Part shown: positions 28,805 through 33,041 of the stretch, one piece after another | How the letters are laid out: every line of letters starts with the position of its first letter | How positions within the stretch are numbered: the stretch's first letter is position 1 | Source: Bacilli bacterium | GTDB lineage: Bacteria; Bacillota_I; Bacilli_A; RF39; UBA660 | NCBI GenBank assembly: GCA_028693965.1 | Contig: JAQUUG010000004.1 | Location: 1 to 33,041, forward strand | Length of the DNA: 33,041 bases | Direction of reading: 5' to 3' | The notes under the pieces: model-generated | Database searches by the model: none | What the model was told of the DNA's origin: nothing | What the model saw: the letters and a program-made list of their open reading frames with translations, nothing else | Position numbers and translations under genes: made by a program

Positions 28805-29656
28805 ATGAGAATAAATGCATATTTAAAAAGAGCCATTAAATATATTTTATATGATTTTAAACAAGATAAAGTTTATGTCAATGTAAGTAATATTGTACCA
28901 AGTAAATTACTGATGGATAAAGTTGTCTTGATAACTGGTGGAAGTGATGGTATAGGTTTATCTATTGCAAAAAAGTTTGTCGAACAAGGAGCAAAAGTTA
29001 TTATATCTGGAAGAAATATTGAAAAATTATTAAAAGCTTGCGACAAGTATGATATTTCTGATTATTTTATTAATGATGTTCAAAATATTAACAAGCATGA
29101 TGAAATGCTGGATTTTGTTTTCGCAAAATATGGGAAAATAGATATTTTAATTAATAATGCTGGAATATCGTTGCATGAAAAAGATTTTTTTGATGTTACT
29201 GAAGAAGAATTTGATAATCAATTTAATACAAATTTTAAAGGTGCATATTTTTTATCACAAAATTACATTAGAAGAATAATTAACAAAAAAAATATTGACG
29301 CAAGTATTATTTTTATAACTTCTGAAAGAGGTAATCAATGTGATTATTTACCATATGGATTAACTAAAGTAGCAATTAATAATTTAATTGAAGGATTGTC
29401 TTGTAGATTTATTAGAAACAATATTAGAGTGAATGGTATCGCCCCAGGTGTTACTGCTTCTTCAATGACAAAAATAAGAGAAACAGATGATTTGTTTGCT
29501 GAAAATTATATTAGTGGAAGAAAATATTCGGCTAATGAAGTATCTGAAATTGCTTTGTTTTTATCAAGCAATTTTTCAAAATGTTTGTCTGGAGAAATAA
29601 TTCATTGCAATAATGGGAACCATTTAAATCCATGGTTTAAACATAGTATTAAATAA
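28805..29656 (+). CDS. Short-chain dehydrogenase/reductase
   Basis: VVLITGGSDGIGLSIAKKFVEQGAKVIISGRN (TGxxxGIG), LINNAGIS, FITSERGN...YGLTK, RVNGIAPGVTASSM. ATG 28805 after SD ggaagg. Confidence 0.94.
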   Translation: MRINAYLKRAIKYILYDFKQDKVYVNVSNIVPSKLLMDKVVLITGGSDGIGLSIAKKFVEQGAKVIISGRNIEKLLKACDKYDISDYFINDVQNINKHDEMLDFVFAKYGKIDILINNAGISLHEKDFFDVTEEEFDNQFNTNFKGAYFLSQNYIRRIINKKNIDASIIFITSERGNQCDYLPYGLTKVAINNLIEGLSCRFIRNNIRVNGIAPGVTASSMTKIRETDDLFAENYISGRKYSANEVSEIALFLSSNFSKCLSGEIIHCNNGNHLNPWFKHSIK

Positions 29657-29687
29657 TGCTTAATTTATTTTAATATCATATGCATAT

Positions 29688-29721
29688 ATATTACTTATAT
29701 TGATATAAATATAAGTAATAT
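29688..29721. repeat. Perfect 14-bp inverted repeat (possible weak terminator or operator)
   Basis: ATATTACTTATATT-GATATA-AATATAAGTAATAT, intergenic between SDR and VanZ genes. Confidence 0.7.
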
Positions 29722-29767
29722 TTACTCTAGCAATTTATTAAACCATATTATCAATAAGGAGACCACT

Positions 29768-30202
29768 ATGAAAAATAAAATCATATCTACATTATTAGTA
29801 ATCTTATGGATGCTATTAATATTTATATTTTCACAACAAAAAGCTGATGAATCACTAACTCTTAGTGACAACGTTGTAAAAGATACTGTTAATACTGTTA
29901 CTAACCATTCCTTAAGCAATGATGAAGTAAATAACATTGTTGAAAATACTACTGTTATTGTTAGAAAAACTGCCCATTTTACTTTATACTTGATATTCGG
30001 AATATTAGTAGCTAACTTATTTACTAATTATAAAATTAAAGAAATAATTTTAATCTCCTTATTATCGTGTATAATATATGCCATATCTGATGAACTTCAT
30101 CAATTATTAGTAATAGGGAGAACAGGTAGAGTATTAGATGTGTTAATAGATTCTCTAGGATCATTAACTGGTATATTAATATACTTAAAGATAAGGAAGT
30201 AG
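29768..30202 (+). CDS. VanZ family membrane protein
   Basis: ILWMLLIFIFSQQKADESLTLS, RKTAHFTLYLIFGILVANL, SDELHQLLVIGRTGRVLDVLIDSLGSLTGI. SD aaggag. Confidence 0.93.
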   Translation: MKNKIISTLLVILWMLLIFIFSQQKADESLTLSDNVVKDTVNTVTNHSLSNDEVNNIVENTTVIVRKTAHFTLYLIFGILVANLFTNYKIKEIILISLLSCIIYAISDELHQLLVIGRTGRVLDVLIDSLGSLTGILIYLKIRK

Positions 30203-30208
30203 TAAATT

Positions 30209-31594
30209 ATGAAAAGTAAAATATTATTAATTTTGTTATATTTAGTATCAATTGTAACGGGATATCTTATTCATAAAATAAATGTGATTCCAAACAAATA
30301 CTTAATTGTTGTTGGAATTATATACTTAATAATTATTTTATTTATATCTTTAGCAACTCTAACAAAAAGCAATAAAGTAATTAAAATAATAGCTAATATT
30401 ACTAGTATTATCATTATTTTAGGATCTTTTATATTAAATTTATATATTGTCAAAACATTAGGGTTTTTAAACAATATAGTAAGTACTTATAAAACAGAAG
30501 AATATTACTTAATAGTTTTAGAAAATCAATATAATAATATTGATGAATTAAACAATAAAAATATTGGTCTTACACCAAGTACTAGTGCTAACGCTTTGCA
30601 AGCACTAATAAATATGATTGATTATACATCAGTCATTGATGATTTAGATGTCCTTAGTGAAAACTTATTAAACGGTGAAATAGATGGTTTATATATACTA
30701 TCTTCGTTAGAAGAAATGATTGAAGAAAATAATGAAGATTTTGCTAGTCAAATTAAAATACTAAAAACGATTACTATTGAGATTAGTATTGATAATCCAC
30801 AAGTAGAAACAAAAACTGATGAAGTATTTAATGTATACATTAGTGGGATTGATACTTATGGTGATATCTCAACTGTATCTAGAAGTGATGTTAATATCGT
30901 CGCAACGGTTAATTTAACAACCGGAGAAATATTATTAATACATATTCCAAGAGATTATTATGTCTATCTTGATGGTAAAGACGGAATAAAAGATAAACTA
31001 ACTCATTCAGGAGTTTATGGTATTGATTGTTCAGTTGCTACAATAGAAAACTTATTAGATATTGACATAGATTACTATGTCAAAATAAACTTCACATCAT
31101 TAATTGAACTAATAAATAAAATAGGGGACTTAGAAGTGTATTCTGATTATACTTTTACATCAGGTGGTTATACGTATACAAAAGGTTATAATACAATGAA
31201 TGGTTCAAAGACACTAGCTTTTGTAAGAGAAAGATACACTTTACCAGGCGGTGATCGTGCTCGTGGTAAAAATCAAGAAAGAGTAATTGAAGCTATTATT
31301 AAAAAGGTCAGTAAATCAAAAACTTTATTACTTGATTATTTAAATATTATTGATGCACTTAACAATAATTTTGCTACTAATCTTAATTCTACGCAAATAA
31401 CAAATCTAGTCAAAAATCAGATAAACACTATGCAAGGATTTAATGTTACATCTATTAGTTTAGATGGAGTAGGAAGTATGGAATATACATATACTTATGG
31501 TAAAAGCAAATTATATGTCATGGTGCCAGATGAAAGCACGATAGAAAACGCAAAAGAAATGATATATAACATATTAAATAGTAATAATTTATGA
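30209..31594 (+). CDS. LytR-CpsA-Psr (LCP) family protein with N-terminal membrane and accessory extracellular domain
   Basis: VYISGIDTYGDISTVSRSDVNIVATVNLTTGEILLIHIPRDYYV, DKLTHSGVYG, GDRARGKNQERVIEAII. Confidence 0.93.
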   Translation: MKSKILLILLYLVSIVTGYLIHKINVIPNKYLIVVGIIYLIIILFISLATLTKSNKVIKIIANITSIIIILGSFILNLYIVKTLGFLNNIVSTYKTEEYYLIVLENQYNNIDELNNKNIGLTPSTSANALQALINMIDYTSVIDDLDVLSENLLNGEIDGLYILSSLEEMIEENNEDFASQIKILKTITIEISIDNPQVETKTDEVFNVYISGIDTYGDISTVSRSDVNIVATVNLTTGEILLIHIPRDYYVYLDGKDGIKDKLTHSGVYGIDCSVATIENLLDIDIDYYVKINFTSLIELINKIGDLEVYSDYTFTSGGYTYTKGYNTMNGSKTLAFVRERYTLPGGDRARGKNQERVIEAIIKKVSKSKTLLLDYLNIIDALNNNFATNLNSTQITNLVKNQINTMQGFNVTSISLDGVGSMEYTYTYGKSKLYVMVPDESTIENAKEMIYNILNSNNL

Positions 31595-31600
31595 TATAAT
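31592..31600 (+). promoter_or_regulatory. Extended -10 promoter upstream of the cpsC-like gene
   Basis: TGATATAAT; its TGA is the LCP stop codon (31592-31594). Confidence 0.45.
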
Positions 31601-31620
31601 GTTAATGTTTGGAGGTAAAC

Positions 31621-32310
31621 ATGGAAGAAGTCAGTTTAAAAGAAATGTTAGATTATTTTAGAAGTAAATGGTTAATAATTTTTCTATTGCCATTATTAAT
31701 AGGATTAATAGGAGTTTTTTATCAAATATATTTGCAAGTACCAAAGTATCAATCATCAACAACTTTAGTACTTAATCAGGTAAATGAAAACAGTACTAGT
31801 ATTACACAAAGTGATATTCAAATTAATCAAAATTTGATACCAACTTATCGTGAAATAATAAAAAGTCGTAATATTTTAAGTCAGGTTATTGAAAAATTAA
31901 ACTTATCTTATGATATAGAAGAACTATCAGAAATGATTACGGTATCATCAGTATCTGATACTGAATTAATTGAAATAACAGTAGCAAGTGATAATCAAGA
32001 AGAAACTGATAATATTGCTAATGAAGTAGCACAGGTTTTTGAAGAAAAAATAGTCGATATTTATAATATTGAAAATATTTCAGTTATCGACATGGCTGAA
32101 GAAGCTAGCAAGCCATACAATATTAGTTATGTAAAATATACAATTATCTTTGTCTTAGTTGGACTTATTTTAGGCTTTGGGATTGTATTTATGATGTATT
32201 ATTTTGATAACACTATTAAAGATGAAAAAATGATTGAAGAAAAACTAGGTGTTCCAGTTCTTGGGATTGTACCTTTAAAAGCAAAAGGAGATGAAAAACG
32301 TGGATATTAA
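31621..32310 (+). CDS. Chain-length determinant/kinase activator (Wzz/CpsC/CapA-like)
   Basis: VSLKEMLDYFRSKWLIIFLLPLLIGLIGVFYQIY; C-terminal TM plus FDNTIKDEKMIEEKLGVPVLGIVPL. ATG 31621 after SD ggagg. Confidence 0.93.
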   Translation: MEEVSLKEMLDYFRSKWLIIFLLPLLIGLIGVFYQIYLQVPKYQSSTTLVLNQVNENSTSITQSDIQINQNLIPTYREIIKSRNILSQVIEKLNLSYDIEELSEMITVSSVSDTELIEITVASDNQEETDNIANEVAQVFEEKIVDIYNIENISVIDMAEEASKPYNISYVKYTIIFVLVGLILGFGIVFMMYYFDNTIKDEKMIEEKLGVPVLGIVPLKAKGDEKRGY

Positions 32311-32971
32311 TTTATCAACTTTAAAAAATCCTAAATCTTATATATCAGAATCAATTAAAACCATTAGAACTAATCTCCTTTTTTCATCAATTGACAAAAA
32401 ATTAAAAACTGTTTTAGTAACTAGTACTAATCCAGGTGAAGGGAAAAGTTTTATTAGTTCTAACTTAGCCGTTGCTTTTGCTCAATCTGATTGTAAAGTA
32501 TTAATTATGGATTGTGATATGCGCAGGGGCAGACAACATGAAATATTTAATGTTAGTAATAGAACGGGTTTATCAAACTTATTAATTGGTGGCGACAATG
32601 TTGAAATTGAAAATTTCATTCAAAAAACATCAGTTAAAAACGTCGAATTAATTACTGCTGGAATTGTACCTCCTAATCCGTTAGAATTATTAAGTTCAGA
32701 TCGTTTTTTAAAAAATCTTGAATATTTAAAAGAAAAGTATGATTTAATTATTATTGACTCTTCTCCTATTAGTAGAGTATCAGATTCATTAGTTTTATCA
32801 AAAAGAGTTGATGAAACGGTTATTGTAGCTGCTGCTAATAAAACAACAAATGAGGATTTAGAACAAACGGTTAAATCTCTTAAAAATGTTGGAGCTCAAA
32901 TAGCGGGAATTGTTTTAAATCAAAAAAAAGTTCCTAAAAAAGACTACTATGGTAAATATTACCATTATTAA
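32300..32971 (+). CDS. Bacterial tyrosine kinase (CpsD/Wze/CapB-like) with C-terminal tyrosine cluster
   Basis: TSTNPGEGKSFISSNLAVAFAQ, VLIMDCDMRRGRQH, DLIIIDSSP; C-terminus KKDYYGKYYHY. GTG 32300 preferred because ATG 32291 directly abuts SD aaaggag. Confidence 0.94.
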   Translation: MDINLSTLKNPKSYISESIKTIRTNLLFSSIDKKLKTVLVTSTNPGEGKSFISSNLAVAFAQSDCKVLIMDCDMRRGRQHEIFNVSNRTGLSNLLIGGDNVEIENFIQKTSVKNVELITAGIVPPNPLELLSSDRFLKNLEYLKEKYDLIIIDSSPISRVSDSLVLSKRVDETVIVAAANKTTNEDLEQTVKSLKNVGAQIAGIVLNQKKVPKKDYYGKYYHY

Positions 32972-32982
32972 GAAGGTTTAAT

Positions 32983-33041
32983 ATGATTGATATGCACACC
33001 CATATGTTATTCGGTGTTGATGATGGTTCGGAGTCGTTAGA
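32983..33041 (+). CDS. PHP-type tyrosine phosphatase (CpsB/Wzb-like), 3' truncated by window edge
   Basis: Not in the ORF track. ATG 32983 translates MIDMHTHMLFGVDDGSESL, matching the N-terminal HxH...DDG signature. SD agaagg upstream; follows CpsD-like gene. Confidence 0.85.
   Translation, partial: MIDMHTHMLFGVDDGSESL

Noticed and set aside
1-33041. CRISPR arrays, tRNA/rRNA genes, intact transposases or phage genes
   Set aside because: None seen: no regularly spaced repeats, no cloverleaf-like GC-richer segments, and no transposase or integrase motifs in the listed ORFs.

Overview
The window is an AT-rich (my visual estimate is about 25-30% GC) stretch of Firmicutes-type genome. Every credible gene is on the + strand. 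It is almost entirely envelope polysaccharide biosynthesis and reads as several adjoining assembly modules. (A) 1-8372: pyruvyltransferase (5' truncated), F420-hydrogenase-beta-like Fe-S protein, Wzx flippase, three GT2s, a Wzy polymerase fused to an Alg14/PssD-like domain, and an Alg13/PssE-like subunit. (B) 8456-14487: a TagO/WecA-type initiator, a one-polypeptide Wzz+BY-kinase fusion without a tyrosine tail, an LtaS-like phosphoglycerol transferase and a divergent adenylate-forming enzyme. (C) A hybrid sensor histidine kinase, galE and a small orphan protein. (D) 18364-29656: priming sugar transferase, GT4s, acetyltransferase, Wzy, a 440-bp AT-rich gap, a second pyruvyltransferase, a second Wzx interrupted by one in-frame TGA, and a MenD-like ThDP enzyme paired with an SDR. 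(E) 29768-end: VanZ, LCP protein, split CpsC/CpsD with a C-terminal tyrosine cluster, and the start of a CpsB/Wzb PHP phosphatase that the ORF track missed. No tRNA, rRNA, CRISPR array or intact mobile element was seen. The strongest leads are the MenD-like/SDR pair with substituted substrate arginines, the Wzy-Alg14 fusion, the Wzz-Wze fusion in a TagO/LtaS/ligase cassette, the nonsense codon in the second flippase, and recurrent terminator/extended -10 promoter junctions with very short leaders. All functional calls come from reading motifs by eye; no database search was run.
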